A stretch of DNA of 64,000 nucleotides from positions 403,855,399 to 403,919,398 of the forward strand of contig NC_053392.1 of the NCBI RefSeq assembly GCF_905171765.1, written 5' to 3'. The notes beneath the pieces were generated by a model that worked only from the letters and a program-made list of their open reading frames with translations, did no database searches and was not told the origin of the DNA. Shown piece after piece: positions 1-12,290 of this stretch (within the stretch, counting starts at the first letter, position 1; every line of letters begins with the position of its first letter). The DNA comes from Bufo bufo (taxonomy: Eukaryota > Chordata > Amphibia > Anura > Bufonidae). The translations under genes were made by a program, and so were the position numbers.

Positions 1-977
1 TGAGGTAAGGCTACCAAAAATAGAAATTCTGAAATTTCATCTCCATTTGCCATAAACTGTTGAGAAACACCTAAAGGGTTAATAAAGTTTGTAAAATCAG
101 TTTTGCATACCTTGAGGGGTGTAGTTTCTTAGATGGGGTCACTTTTATGGAGTTTCTACTCTAGGGGTGAATCAGGGGTTCTTCAAATGGGACATGGTGT
201 CAAAAAAAAAAAGGTCATCAAAATCTGCCTTCCAGAAACCATACAGCGTTCCTTTCCTTCTGCGCCCTGCCGTTTGGTCATACAGCAGTTTACGACCACA
301 TATGGGGCGTTTCTGTAAACTGCAGAATCAGGGTAATAAATATTAAGTTTTGTTTGGCTGTTAACCCTTGCTTTGTTACCGAAAAAATGGATTACAATGG
401 AAAATGTTCCAAAAATAGCTGTTTTGGCACCGTTTAACTTATTTTTTTTGGACCGTGTTAATCTGGGGGGTTAGGTCATGGGGTATTTTTATAGAGGAGA
501 TTCTTACAGACACGGCGATACCTAATATGTCTACTGTTTTACATTTATTTAGATTTTACCCTATATTATCCTTTTATAAACAAAAAAAAATAACATTTTA
601 GTATCTCCATAGTTTTTTAGTTTTTAGCCGATTATCTTAGGTAGGGGCTCATTTTTTGCGGGATGAGGGGACAGTTTTATTGGCAATATTTTGGGGGCTA
701 TATGACTTATTGATCTCTTGCTATTACACTTTTTGTTATGTAAGGTAACCTTTTTTTTTTTTTTTTACCGTGTTAATCTGGGGAGTTAGGTCATGGGGCA
801 TTTTTATAGAGGAGATTCTTACGGACGCAGCGATTCCTAATATGTCGACTTTTTTATTTATGTTAGTTTTACTAAATATAATTTTTGGAAATATTTTTTT
901 TTTTTGGGTGTCTTAGTCTGAGAACCATATTTTTTTTTCGATAGTTAGTGGCTAAATTGGGAAAGGGGATTTTAAAT

Positions 978-2359
978 TTAGTAATCCATGGAAGTGTGGT
1001 ACTTCCTGAAGCAACCAATAATGCAGAGGCCCGGATGATCGGGGTACGTGTCACACTGAGTGGTGTGGTCCTTTTGTATCCCCATCCTGTGACACACTCT
1101 GCACCTTTTTTGGGTCCGTCCCTTCTTTCCAGTATGGGGGACCACACCTGGAAAGTGTTGGCCAAGGACGATCCGGGCGTCTCCAGTTCCCGAGGTACTC
1201 CCGCCTGCTCTTTCCCGGTCAGAAAAGATCAGGGCCTTGAGGACTGCCTCATAGAACTGAAGGAATTTCCCTGTGTTGCCAGCACTCTGGGACAGTACAA
1301 AAGAGTTGTACAAGGCAACCTGCATCAAGTAGATCGCAACTTTTTTGTACCATGCCTGGGTTTTGCGCATGGTGTTATATGGCTTGAGGACTTGATCAGA
1401 GAGATCAACTCCTCCCATATACCGATTGTAGTCGATGATACAATCGGGCTTGAGGACCTCGCATAGGGACAGGAGTGATGCCGTTACCGTGAATTGTGGA
1501 CAGTACAAGGACATCCCTCTTGTCCTTATATCTGACCAGCAGCAGGTTTCCACTGTTAAGTGCACGGGTCTCAACCGCGACCTCCCTTCCAGGTACATAG
1601 GCCTCCACAAATTTGGCCCCAAAGTGATCGATGACCGGCCTGATTTTGTACAGGCGGTCATAGGCAGGATCACCTTGGGGGGGGACATGCTGCATTATCT
1701 ATATAATGCAGGCATTTCCGGATGGCCTCAAACCGGTTACGTGTCATGGCCATACTGTAGAGTGGAGTTTTTGTAGAGGACGTCCCCACTCCAGTACTGC
1801 CTTACACTAGGTTTTTTGACTAGGCCCATGTGCAGCACTAGGCCCCAAAACGTCCTCATCTTGGCTGCACTGACCGGAGTCCAGCCACCGGCCCTAGCCA
1901 AAAGGAAGCCCGGGTGTTGAGCAACGAAATGTTGGGCGTACAGGTTTGTTTGCTCCATCATCAGGTTTACAAAGTGGTCACTGAAAAAAATACTAAAATA
2001 GTCGTATTCAGTGAAGCCCACTGTGGAAATCTGGATTCCTGGTTGGCCTACAAAATCAGGAATCTCGGGCTCAAAATTCTCTGGGGTACACCAGACAAGT
2101 TCACCGGCAGGGGGCTCAGGTGAACTGATCTGGTGGGCCGGAAAACTATTACGAGCCCCAGAGCTGCTCGTACTAGTGTTGGCCACCAGGTCCCTGGCAT
2201 GGCGGTCCCCTAGATCCGCCACCTTGGGGGCTCATTATCATCACTAGATGAGGAGGAGGACGCAGATGACAACAGGAAAGTGGGGGCATCCTCGTCCTCA
2301 CTGGGGCTCTAGAACTCGGAGGCAAGCAGGGCGTATGCCTCCTTGGCCGAGAACGTCAT
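978..2359 (-). pseudogene. piggyBac transposase, decayed
   Basis: Cut-and-paste transposase with a DDE-type catalytic domain, broken here. I see an acidic, Ser-rich N-terminus starting at the ATG at 2359. Two in-frame stops and a frame change follow. The region 2222-1737 carries piggyBac sequence (FSDHFVNLMMEQTNLYA). After a further frame change, 1688-978 carries DYNRYMGGVDLSDQ, TMRKTQAWYKK and a C-terminal Cys/His-rich domain (CRVCHRMGIQKDHT, then HPGLC). That order matches piggyBac proteins of the frog Uribo/Kobuta kind, by family knowledge. The total span is a little short for the ~590-residue family. At least two frameshifts and two stops make it inactive. Confidence 0.9.
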
Positions 2360-3293
2360 AGGGGAGTGTGTGTGCTTGTGTGTGTGTGTGCGTGTAAATT
2401 CTTATTCAGTGTGCGTGTGTGTGTGGGGCACGGGTGTTCGCGAACTTTGCCCTACAGCTAAAAAAAATTAAAAATAAAGAAAAACTAACTAAGCAAAATT
2501 CAAAAAAAGTGTAAAAAAAAAAAGAAGAAAATTACAAATGAGCTGTGGGGTGGGATGGGTAATGCGCTAATGCGCAGTGGCCGGACGCAAAGAGTTTCAG
2601 CCACAGTCAGTGCATGCAAAAAATAAAAATAAAATAAAAATTCCTCCCAAAAACTTTCTCCCCCCAAAAAAGTGTGGGAGGGAGGGGGGGCAAGCTGCAG
2701 CACCCCTGGGGGGGTTTAGTGTCACATAGCTAGGTGCTGTGGACCCCAGACACCCGATCAAGGTGCTAAAAGTGCTATAGAAAAAATAAAATTCCCCCCT
2801 ATCTATCCCTCACTATCCCTGTTGATGGCACAAAAAACTTTTTCTGGGCAGCACAGCCGGAGCTCCGCTCTTTTCCGCTCCACGGACCGGTATGAGCGGG
2901 GAGAGGAGCTCCGGCAATTCAAATTTGCCGCTCCGCCCGCCCAGCCTCCCTGCCAGCCAATCAGATGCGATCCTGAGAGGTGGCGTGACCGCCTCCTCTC
3001 AGGATCGCAGGACGGTGATTGGTGGTGTATTATCACACCACTGATCACCGTCCTTTCCGGGATATCGGGTCTTCAGAGACCCAAGTAACCCGGAAACGCA
3101 GCAAACCGCAGGTCTGAATTGACCTGCGGTTTGCTGCAATCGCCGACATGGTGGGGTCACAGGACCCCCTGGGCATTGTTCCACGGTGCCTGCTGATTGA
3201 TTTCAGCAGGCACCGGGTTCCTATCACGGCCGGCCGCGCGGCGGTGATCGGAACTACACATGATGTACCGGTACGTCATGTGTCCCTAACAGG
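2360..3293. repeat. piggyBac 5' flank with a chain of hairpins
   Basis: Non-coding DNA between the transposase start and the TTAA terminus. A short GT-rich stretch lies at about 2368-2425. Close to the terminus are perfect or near-perfect inverted repeats: 2970-3006, 3010-3053 (imperfect), 3098-3137 (17-bp arms gcagcaaaccgcaggtc with a 6-nt loop) and about 3186-3215. Such subterminal hairpins may be transposase-binding or regulatory sites; that is an inference. Confidence 0.6.
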
Positions 3294-3297
3294 TTAA

Positions 3298-3430
3298 ACA
3301 AAGGATGCAACTGTAAAATTTTGACGAACTTGTAGAGAATAGATTAAAAAGGAATGCTGAAAAGAAAATGATGCAACTATAAACTAACAGTACCAACTTT
3401 GTTGTATCTATAGAATACAGATGGTATATG
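3298..3430. other. short spacer between piggyBac and hAT
   Basis: AT-rich sequence with no feature that I recognise. It is the pre-insertion host DNA of the hAT element that follows. Confidence 0.5.
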
Positions 3431-3879
3431 CTAAAAGGTAGAGATGTCGCAAACATAAAATTTTCCATTCGCGAACGGCGAACGCGAATTTCCGCAAATG
3501 TTCGCGAACGGGCGAACCGCCATAGACTTCAATAGGCAGGCGAATTTTAAAACCCACAGGGACTCTTTCTGGCCACAATAGTGATGGAAAAGTTGTTTCA
3601 AGGGGACTAACACCTGGACTGTGGCATGCCGGAGGGGGATCCATGGCAAAACTCCCATGGAAAATTACGTAGTTGACGCAGAGTCGGGTTTTAATACATA
3701 AAGGGCATAAATCACCTAACATTCCTAAATTGTTTGGAATAACGTGCTTTAAAACATCCAGTGTGTCTGTAGGATCAGGTATGATGTTGTATCGATCAGG
3801 TAGTGTAAGGGTTACGCCCGCTTCACAGTGACAGACCAAACTCTGACAGATCAAACTCCCCGTTTAACGCACCGCAAAC

Positions 3880-4320
3880 AACCGCAAACTCCCCATTTGC
3901 ACAAGGTTGGATACCAAGCTAGCCATGTCCCGTTCCTTGTCCTCACTGACGTCATTGAAGGTCTCTTCCTCCACCCAGCCACATACAACACCAAGGGTCC
4001 CCGAAAGGTGACAACAAGCCCCCTGCTGTGGTTGGTCTTCCACCTCCTCAAAGCCACCTTCCTCCTCTGACTCCTCGTCTTCAGACTCCTCTCTCTGCGT
4101 TGCCGCAGGTCCGGCAATCGACAACGACAAGGCTGCTTCTGGTGGTGATGAGGGCACGCTCCAGAAAAAACGCATATGGGATGAGGTCGATGATGTTGCC
4201 TAGGGTTTGACTGACCAGGTTTGTCACATCCGCAAAAGGACGTATGAACCTACAGCCATTGTGCATGAGCGTTCAGTAACGCAGCCAAAAAATACCCAGC
4301 TCCGCAGAGGCTGTCCTGTC
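3880..4320 (-). pseudogene. Duplicated fragment of hAT transposase
   Basis: This stretch repeats, with many differences, the coding segment found at about 5990-6480 in the same element. Both encode an acidic block (EESEDEESEEE here), then SNLVQMGS, and both carry the ccgcagaggctgtc region. It has its own frame breaks. It may come from a related hAT copy or from faulty gap repair during transposition; both are inferences. Confidence 0.75.
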
Positions 4321-4354
4321 CGCTGTTTTTTAATTAAAAAAATCTGTTCTTACC

Positions 4355-4588
4355 AGTTTAATCCCTGTTACGTCCCCTATCAGGGGACGTGTATCGAATT
4401 GATTTTAGGAACCGGGAGATGGAAAAAGATGATTGGTCGGTCCTCTTACTTCCAATTTGGCGCACGGCGCGTGCGCCGTGCAATGTACTGTGCCACCCTA
4501 TATGAGTGGTGTGTTAAGTAGTACTATTCTTATGAGTTTAATCCCTGTTACGTCCCCTATCAGGGGACGTGTATCGAATAGATTTTAG
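4355..4588. repeat. 54-bp direct repeat with palindromic core, two copies
   Basis: The block 4355-4408 recurs at 4535-4588 with almost no change, 180 bp later. Each copy holds a palindrome (acgtcccct, 3-nt spacer, aggggacgt). Between them, at about 4487-4515, is a stray piece of the 125-bp repeat found at 8586-9960. No coding role is apparent. Confidence 0.7.
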
Positions 4589-5310
4589 ACAACCGCAAAG
4601 AGTTGTCAATAGTTGACACACTCATGACAAATTTTATTCCTCTATGCGTCAATCTTGGTGTAGTGATGACTGTGCTCGTGCGCACGTTTGGGAGATTGCA
4701 GGCGATGGCGGTTTTTCAAAGCCTATGGTCATGCTGAGGTAGTTCAGTGACAGTTAAGTGACCCAGAAAACAATGATTCTGGAGTGTGGGCCCATTGTTG
4801 GCCTAGTAGGCTTTAATGATCACCTTAGATGATCACAAAGAAAATTAATGTTTTTTCTATGAAAAATTATCCAGCCGATCGCTTTTAGTCTGTTCACAAT
4901 GAAGCAACGACCTTATCATCTGGGGTGTGCCAACATTGCCAACACACTCATAGAGGTGATCGCTTCATTGTGATACACAAGCCCCTTCACCACAACAAGG
5001 TAACGATCACGAAGGGGAATTGACACATGTATGTGCCTTTTTTTTTCGTTTTGTTTTTGCAGCCACAGTGCAGCACCAGAGGCCAGAAAAATTAGGCATG
5101 TACACATGCCTGAAAAATTTGGTATTGTTGCAGCCGCTGCTGTAGCAGCGGCCAGAAAAATTGATGTTTTCCAGGCAGAAAGTGTACTAAAACATTGCGG
5201 CTTGAACCCTAGTTGGTGGTGGAGAAGTCACGCAAGTCATCCGGCATGCAGAGATTAAATACAGCAGCGTGGGGACCATTTTTAGCCCAAGGCATCTCAT
5301 CAGGCCTTTT

Positions 5311-8300
5311 TTAGTCAAATGCATCCCCCACTGTCAGTCCCTTCGGTATCCACGCCTCATTCATCTTAATAAAGGTGAGGTAATCTAGACTTTTTTTACC
5401 TAGGCGACTTCTCTTGTCAGTGACAATACCTCCTGCTGCGCTGAAGGTCCTTTCTGACAGGACACTTGAAGCGGTGCAGGCCAGAAGTTCTATCACAAAT
5501 TAGGATAGCTCAGGCCACAGGTCAAGCCTGCACACCCAGAAGTCAAGGGGTTCATCGCTCCTCAGTGTCTCGATATCTGCAGTTAAGGCGAGGTAGTCTG
5601 CTACCTGTCGGTGGAGTCGTTCTCTGAGGGTGGACCCCGAAGGGCTGTGGCGATGCGTAAGAATTAAAAAGCTCTGCATGTCCTCCATCAACAACACGTC
5701 TGTAAAGCGTCCTGTCCTTGCCGGCGTGGTCGTGGTAGGAGGAGGATTACTTTCACCTCTTCCCCTGTTAGATTCCCGTTGTGATGTGACATCACCCTTA
5801 TACGCTGTGTAAAATATACTTTTTAACTTGTTTTGGAACTGCTGCATCATTTCCGACTTCCGGTAATTCGGTAACATTTCAGCCACTCTCTGCTTATACC
5901 GGGGGTCTAGTAGCGTGGCCGCCCAGTACAGGTCGTTCTCCTTCAGCCTTTTAATACGAGGGTCCCTCAACAGGCGTAACAGCATGAAAGACCCCATTTG
6001 CACAAGGTTGGATGCCGAGCTACTCATTTCCCGTTCCTCGTCCTCACTGATCTCATTGAAGGTCTGTTCTTCCCCCAGCCACGTACAACACCACGGGTCC
6101 CAGATAGGTGACAACGAGCACCCTGGGATGCCTGCTGTGGTTGGTCTTCCTCCTCCTCAAAGCCACATTTCTCCTCTGACTCCTCTTCCTCAGACTCCTC
6201 TTCCAGCATTGCCGCAGGTCCAGCAAGCGATGATGATAAGGCTGTTTCTGGTGATGATGGTGACCACAACTCTTCCTCTTCCTCATCTACGGCCTGATCC
6301 AGCACTCTTCGCAAGGCACGATCCAGGAAGAAAACAAATGGGATGAGGTCGCTGATGGTGCCTTCTGTGCGACTGACTAGGTTTGTCACCTCCTCAAAAG
6401 GACGCATGAGCCTACAGGCATTGTGCATGAGCGTCCAGTAACGTGGCAAAAAAATACCCAGCTCCGCAGAGGCTGTCTTAGCACCCCGGTCATACAAATA
6501 CTCGTTGATGGCTTTTTCTTGTTGGAGCAGGCGGTGGAACATTAGGAGTGTTGAATTCCAACGTGTCGGTCTGTCGCAAATCAAGCGCCTCACTGGCATG
6601 TTGTTTTGCCGCTGAATATCGGAAAAGTCCGCCATGGCCGTGTAGGAACGCCTGAAATGGCCACACACCTTCCTGGCCTGCTTGAGGACGTCCTGTAAGC
6701 CTGGGTACTTATACACAAAGCATTGTACGATGAGATTCAACACATGTGCCATGTACGGCACATGTGTCAACTTGCCCAAATTCAATGCCGCCAGCAGATT
6801 GCTTCCGTTGTCACACACCACTTTGCCGATCTCCATTTGGTGCGGGGTCAGCCACTGATCCACCTTTGCGTTCAGGGCGGACAGGAGTGCTGGTCCGTTG
6901 TGACTCTCTGCTTTCAGGCAAGTCAACCCCAAGACTGCGTGACACTGTCGTATCTGGGATGTGGAATAGCCCCTGGGGAGCTGGGGGGGTGCAGTTGATG
7001 TGGAGCAAGACGCAGCAGCAGAAGAGGACTCAGCCGAGGAGGTTAGCGAAGAGGATGGAGTAGGAGGAGTAGAGGAGGTGGCAGCAGGCCTGCCTGCAAG
7101 TTGTGGCGATGTCACCAACTCCACTGCAGAGCCACGCATTCCATGCTTGGCAGCCGTCAGCAGGTTTACCCAATGCGCAGTGTACGTGATATACCTGCCC
7201 TGACCGTGCTTTGCAGACCAGGTATCAGTGGTCAGATGGACCCTTGCCCCAACACTGTGTGCCAGACATGCCATGACTTCCTTTTCCACAATAGAGTACA
7301 GGTTGGGGATTGCCTTTTGTGAAAAAAAAAATTGGCCGGGTACCTTCCACTGCGGTGTCCCAATAGCTACAAATTTTTTGAAGGCCTCAGACTCCACCAG
7401 CTTGTATGGTAAAAGCTGGCGGGCTAAGAGTTCCGACAAGCCAGCTGTCAGACGCCGGGCAAGGGGGTGACTTTGTGACATTGGCTTCTTACGCTCAAAC
7501 CTTTCCTTGACAGACACCTGACTGTGGGCAGATGAGCAGGAACTGCTGAAGGTGAGAGGCGGAGTGGCGGGTGGTTGAGAGGAGGCAAGGAGGACAGCAG
7601 TGGTTGACGTGGCTGAAGATGCTGGACCAGGAGGAGGATGGTGGCTTTGAGTTTGTGTGCTGCTTGTACTCATGTCTTGATCCCATAGGCGTTTGTGATG
7701 TGAGATCATGTGCCTTCGCAAAGCAGTTGTACCTAGGTGGGTGTTGGACTTCCCACGACTCAGTTTCTTTTGGCACAGGTTGCAAATGGCATCGCTGTTA
7801 TCAGAGGCAGACACACCAAAAAAATGCCACACTGCTGAGCTTTGCAATGACAGCATTCTGGTGGTGGCAACAGCATGCGTTGATTGGCATGCTGTCTGGC
7901 TGACCCCGGGTGCCGATACATGCTGTCTGACTGTGCCACTAGCTCCTTGCGACGACCTCCCCCTGCTTCCAACTCGTCTCCTCCTCCTCTCTGTCTCCCT
8001 ATCTGAACTTTTCCCCTGTTCTTCTTCTCTTCTAGCGGGCACCCACGTGACATCCACTGACACATCGTCATCATCAACCGCTTCACTTGTATCTGACAAC
8101 TCAGCAAAGGAAGCAGCAGCGTGTACAACATCATCATCATCACACCGTACGTCCATGTGTGTAATGCTGCCTGACTGAGACATATCCCTGTTATCTACAT
8201 CCTCTGGCAATAATGGTTGCGCATCACTAATTTCTTAAAACTGATGTGTAAATAACTCCTCTGACAGATCAAGTGAAGCGACTGTGGTGCTAGTGTTTGT

Positions 8301-8555
8301 GGTGGTGGTGGCGGGCGGGCGAGTGGTAACTTGAGAGGTGCCCGAAGCTGGGCTGGAGGAGGATGGTGCGTCAAGGTTCTGAGCGGAAGCTATAGAAGAT
8401 TGGGTGTCCTGTGTAAGCCAGTCAACTATGTCCTCAGAATTTTTAGAGTTCAGGGTACGTGGCCTCTGAACACTGGGCATTATTCTAGAGCCAAAGGAAA
8501 TCACAGCACCATGACCACGACGGAACCTGCGGGGTGGCCTGCCTCTGCCTGTCAT
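5311..8555 (-). pseudogene. hAT transposase with BED zinc finger, broken (hAT-1)
   Basis: Transposase of the enclosing element. The likely original start is at 8555 (MTGRGRPPRRFRRG, AT-hook-like). A stop at 8237-8235 separates this from the long open frame 8210-6024, which is in the same frame. In that frame, counted from 8210, a BED zinc finger lies at residues about 126-176 (C143, C146, H167, H172). The RNase H-like core follows, with D329 in HLTTDTWSAKHGQGRY and D467 in VVCDNGSNLLAAL, then PTRWNSTLLMFHRLL. The usual CxxH before the LNL helix reads YMAH, so the Cys is lost. A frameshift lies near 6050-6110 and a TAA at 5502-5500 cuts off the hAT dimerisation domain (SSVLSERTFSAAGGIV, 5496-5311). 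It resembles ZBED-like hAT proteins and is not functional as it stands. Confidence 0.92.
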
Positions 8556-8585
8556 TTTTTTTTAGATTATTTGTACTATGCGTGC

Positions 8586-9960
8586 AAGGTACTGCACCAC
8601 CCTATATGAGTGGTGGGCAGTGGGCACAGTACAGTCTGTGGGCCTGACACTCACTGGCAGGCAACTGAAATTATATTACAGAGGAAAAATTAAATGACTT
8701 TTTTATCTGCAAGGTGCTGTGCCACCATATATGAATGGTGGGCAGTGGGCACAGTACAGTCTGTGGGCCTGACACTCACTGGCAGGCAACTGCAATTATA
8801 TTACAGAGGAAAAATTAAATGACTTTTTTATATGCAAGGTGCTGTGCCACCCTATATGAGTGGTGGGCAGTGGGCACAGTACAGTCTGTGGGCCTGACAC
8901 ACACTGGCAGGCAACTGAAATTATATTACAGAAAAAAAATTAAATTACTTTTTTATCTGCAAGGTGCTGTGCCACCCTATATGAGTGGTAGGCAGTGGGC
9001 ACAGTACAGTCTGTGGGCCTGACACTCACTGGCAGGCAACTGCAATTATATTACAGAGGAAAAATGTAATTACTTTTTTATCTGCAAGGTGCTGTGCCAC
9101 CCTATATGAGTGGTGGGCAGTGGGCACAGTACAGTCTGTGGGCCTGACACTGTCATGCCCTGCTCAGGTCATGTGCGGAGGTCTGCTAGGTTAGCAGCAC
9201 ATGTGTAGACTTTTGTTATTGTTTTGGAGTGGAGCTGTATCCGCCTCCCTTCAGGTGCACTAGGTGGGGTTATTGGTAAGAGTTTAAATTACGCCCACTC
9301 CCAGTGTCCTGGGCGGGTTCTAGCTTCTGTCTGGTTCAGAGGAAGGAAGGAAGGATTGGCTGTTCCTGCTCAGCAAAAGATAAGTTGGTTTTGTTTTATT
9401 GTGGTTGTCTGTCTTGGCTGTTAGAGAGACGCCTGCCCCCTCCAGGTCTGAGGGAGCAGGCTGCCTCTTTCCCCCTTTCACCATCTTAGGGATTCTAGGG
9501 AATCTTCAGCCCAGGCACGAGGACACATTCATTCCCACCTTCAGGGTCTGAATGTGGGCATAGCAGTCTAGGGAGAGCTGGTAGGGATTTGTCAGGAGGT
9601 GACCCCATTCCCCAGCTTCTTGCCTAGACACTTGTTTGTTAGGTCCTGTGTATCTTGTATCCTGTCTGCCGTGACAGACACTCACTGGCAGGCAACTGCA
9701 ATTAAATTACAGAGGAAAAATTAAATGACTTTTTTATCTGCAAGGTGCTGTGCCACCCTATATGATTGGTGGGCAGTGGGCACAGTACAGTCTGTGGGCC
9801 TGACACTCACTGGCAGGCAACTGCAATTATATTAAAGGGTAAAAATTTAATGACTTTTTTATCTGCAAGGTACTGTGCCACCCGATATGAGTGGTGTGCA
9901 CACAGTACAGTCTGTGGGCCTGTGGCCTCTCACACACGGGCAGGCAACTGCAATATATAT
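8586..9960. repeat. 125-bp tandem array in hAT-1 (seven copies)
   Basis: Units begin with aaggtgctgtgccaccctat at 8586, 8711, 8836, 8961, 9086, 9742 and about 9867. Spacing is 125 bp throughout. The 656-bp gap equals 125 plus the 526-bp solo LTR and its 5-bp target duplication. The array lies between the transposase start and the right terminus, so it may be a promoter or subterminal binding region (inference). Confidence 0.9.
9151..9676. mobile_element. Solo LTR inside the 125-bp array
   Basis: A 526-bp insertion beginning TGTCATGCCCTG and ending GCCGTGACA, so the ends form the short inverted repeat TGTCA/TGACA. It is flanked by GACAC at 9146-9150 and 9677-9681, a 5-bp target duplication. 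Removing it restores the repeat unit cctgacactcactgg. No internal coding region is present, which fits LTR-LTR recombination. The family is not certain; Gypsy is likely from the termini. Confidence 0.85.
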
Positions 9961-10390
9961 ATAGAAAAAATAAAATAAAAGCAGACTGATGTACCAGCCC
10001 TAAAAGGGCTTTTTGGGGTGTTGTCAGGACGCGGTCCTTACAGCAGATGAGTCTTTGAGGACTGGAGTGGACACAGAACACTGGCCTAACTAACGATTTT
10101 CCTATTAATTCAGCAGCAGCAGCACTCTCCCTGCTCTAACTAACACTGCAGCTTCAGAATGAATCTAAGATGGATGCTGTCCTTGCTTTTTGATAGGAGG
10201 TAGGAGGGTCTGGGAGGGACGGTATGCTGATTTGCTGGAATGTGTCTGCTGACTGAGAGGTACAGGGTCAAAGTTTGCTCAATGATGACGTATAGGGGGC
10301 GGATCAAACATCGCATACGTTCGCCCGCCGCGGCGAACGCGAACAAGCGATGTTCGCCGGCGAATAGTTCGAGACATCTCTACTAAAAGG

Positions 10391-12290
10391 ATCTGGAAGA
10401 AGAAAGTTATTTTTTCACAATCGTTTCTTCAGACAGACTGAAAATTATACTGTCCAGATACCCATATATTTGGATTTATCTGCCACTGATTTTCATTATA
10501 AAAATAAACTGCATAAAGAATATTTATTCTTGCAAACCAGCACAGTCACCTACAGTTTTCAGTACTCTAAAAAAAGGGTATCTAGAGGCAAACTTGTGAA
10601 AATCACATACGGTCGGTATATCTCGGCACAATAAAATCCCACGTATACGTTACATTATAGATCTACAGTATATCTTTATAGAAGCTCTGCATTTGAATAC
10701 GGCCTTAAGGTATCCTTACACCTTCACAAGCTATTGAATGAACACTTATCCAACTGACAGCCATCTCTCCCAACACCTCCATACACATATACACTCGGAC
10801 AAGCATGTATGCATTTTCAGTGGGAGAGAGGAGAAAGCCACTGACAGATACCTCTGGTAGAGGCTTTTCTTCTGGGACAACAAATAGATGTGTCATTGAA
10901 ATTCAATGTTCCCTAGCCTTCTCTTTCCTGACAGAAGTAGTCGGGATCTCCCATAAAACAATTCTCAATCTTAGAGCATATCGATAGCAAGTATGTTTCC
11001 ACCAACCATCAGAGATTTACACTAGTACACCAATAAAATAGATTTACTATGACATTATCTGTGGAACTTCAAGCTCCAGATGCTCTCACACTCTCAATTT
11101 ATGTTATAAACAATAAATATCTCCAACATGTCTCATAACAGTTTCCAAGCTCTATTGCCTTCTTGGTAGTACCAAAAGGCCTAAAAGCTTACCTGATGCT
11201 CAGTTTTGGTCTCGGCACTCATTCACTGTTCTACTGTTGTAACAGTAGATTCCTTTTCTGCCACAGAGGTCTCTCACCACTCTGTCTCTGTCTCATAGTC
11301 AACCACTCAATGCCATTTTGGCACCAGTATCAGACAAATTCTTTCCTCCAACTTGCTGATGCCTCCAGCACTCAAAACTCCTTCAAGTTGCAGCTGCTTT
11401 GGGCTGTTTCTGCTTTGCTACAACTAATGGAATTATTGAGAGAGAAGACACTGTATGAATTAAGATTAGAAGAGGGAAACCCCACTGTTCTATTCTACTT
11501 GCAAGAAATGTGAACTCTGAAATCATATCAATATCTCAGATACTGCCCAATTAGTGCTGCCATTGAATCTTCATCAGGAGCTGGCTGTCTCCGAGTCTCA
11601 TTTACAATATAAAGGTATTAGTCTCTGCCTGCCTGACAGCAAAGTGTGTCTGCAAATCTTTTGAGGTAGTCTCTACCTGCTTTGCACATCTAGAGGCTGA
11701 AAGTTTTGCCCATTCTTCTTTGCAAAATATCTCAAGCTCAGTCAGATTGTAAAATACATTGAGAGGACTCTTCTTTAAGTTCTCTCCATTCTGTGTATGA
11801 GTACGTTAGTCCTCTCCATTATAAATTTGAGCACAGGAGTGCTCTCAATGGATTTTACTGCCGTTTTTTTACTTCAACTCAAATTCATGGAAAAATTTGA
11901 TTTGCACAAGAACTAACTTCCTCTCGCTTTGTGGTAACAAATCTTTTTTTCCCCCTAAAATGGGGACTACATGTATAACAAAGTGAAAGTAAAAAGCCCG
12001 GGAATGCGATATGACTTAAAATGCTGTGCAGCCAGTCAATCAGCAGCCAGTCATCCCCAGTGATATTACAGCCCTAAAAAAAACTCATCTTGCACGGTCG
12101 CTGTCATTTCTCTATGAATTGAGCATAGGGAGAGACGCGGCAAGCACTAGGGACAGTGTTTTAGAAAGCTTTTAATTGTATAATATTGGATAGGGAGAGT
12201 GCAGGGAGATCATAGGGAGAGTTTTAGACACTGTAGGGAGAGCATAGGGAGACTGCAGGGACATTGCAAGCACAGTGTAATCTCCCTGTG
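10391..12290. other. Unassigned DNA
   Basis: No protein family, RNA or mobile element that I can name. Open frames are short and look fortuitous. At about 12115-12270 the motif agggagag recurs several times, a degenerate simple repeat often seen inside frog hAT-type elements. Confidence 0.4.

Larger units (their letters stand above)
1..3297 (-). mobile_element. piggyBac DNA transposon, right part (left end outside window)
   Basis: A piggyBac-superfamily element whose transposase reads on the minus strand. It ends on the right at a TTAA (3294-3297), the usual piggyBac target, and the inner terminus read inward is TTAACCTGTTAGGGACAC. The left end lies outside the window. The non-coding part at 1-900 resembles 51180-51640, which belongs to a transposase-less relative. 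Two internal segments, near 436-540 and 768-850, are near copies of each other (both contain taggtcatggggcatt or a close variant). The element is clearly old because its transposase is broken. Confidence 0.85.
3439..10382 (-). mobile_element. hAT DNA transposon, complete ends (hAT-1)
   Basis: A 6.9-kb hAT element. The left terminus starts TAGAGATGTCGCAAAC. The right terminus read inward starts TAGAGATGTCTCGAAC. It is flanked by an exact 8-bp target duplication, CTAAAAGG, at 3431-3438 and 10383-10390, the length expected for hAT. Subterminal DNA on both sides is rich in ttcgc/gcgaac motifs, the likely transposase-binding repeats. Inside are a broken transposase on the minus strand, a partial second copy of transposase sequence at the left, a 125-bp tandem array on the right and a solo LTR within that array. 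Confidence 0.92.

Noticed and set aside
948..1466. 172-codon open frame on the plus strand.
   Set aside because: It is the antisense shadow of the piggyBac transposase C-terminus.
7700..8180. Ser/Thr-rich plus-strand open frame (156 codons).
   Set aside because: It is the complement of the hAT-1 N-terminal region, which carries the BED finger.
11163..11513. 116-codon open frame in unassigned DNA.
   Set aside because: Composition is ordinary, no domain is recognisable, and flanking DNA shows no splice or promoter pattern; likely chance.
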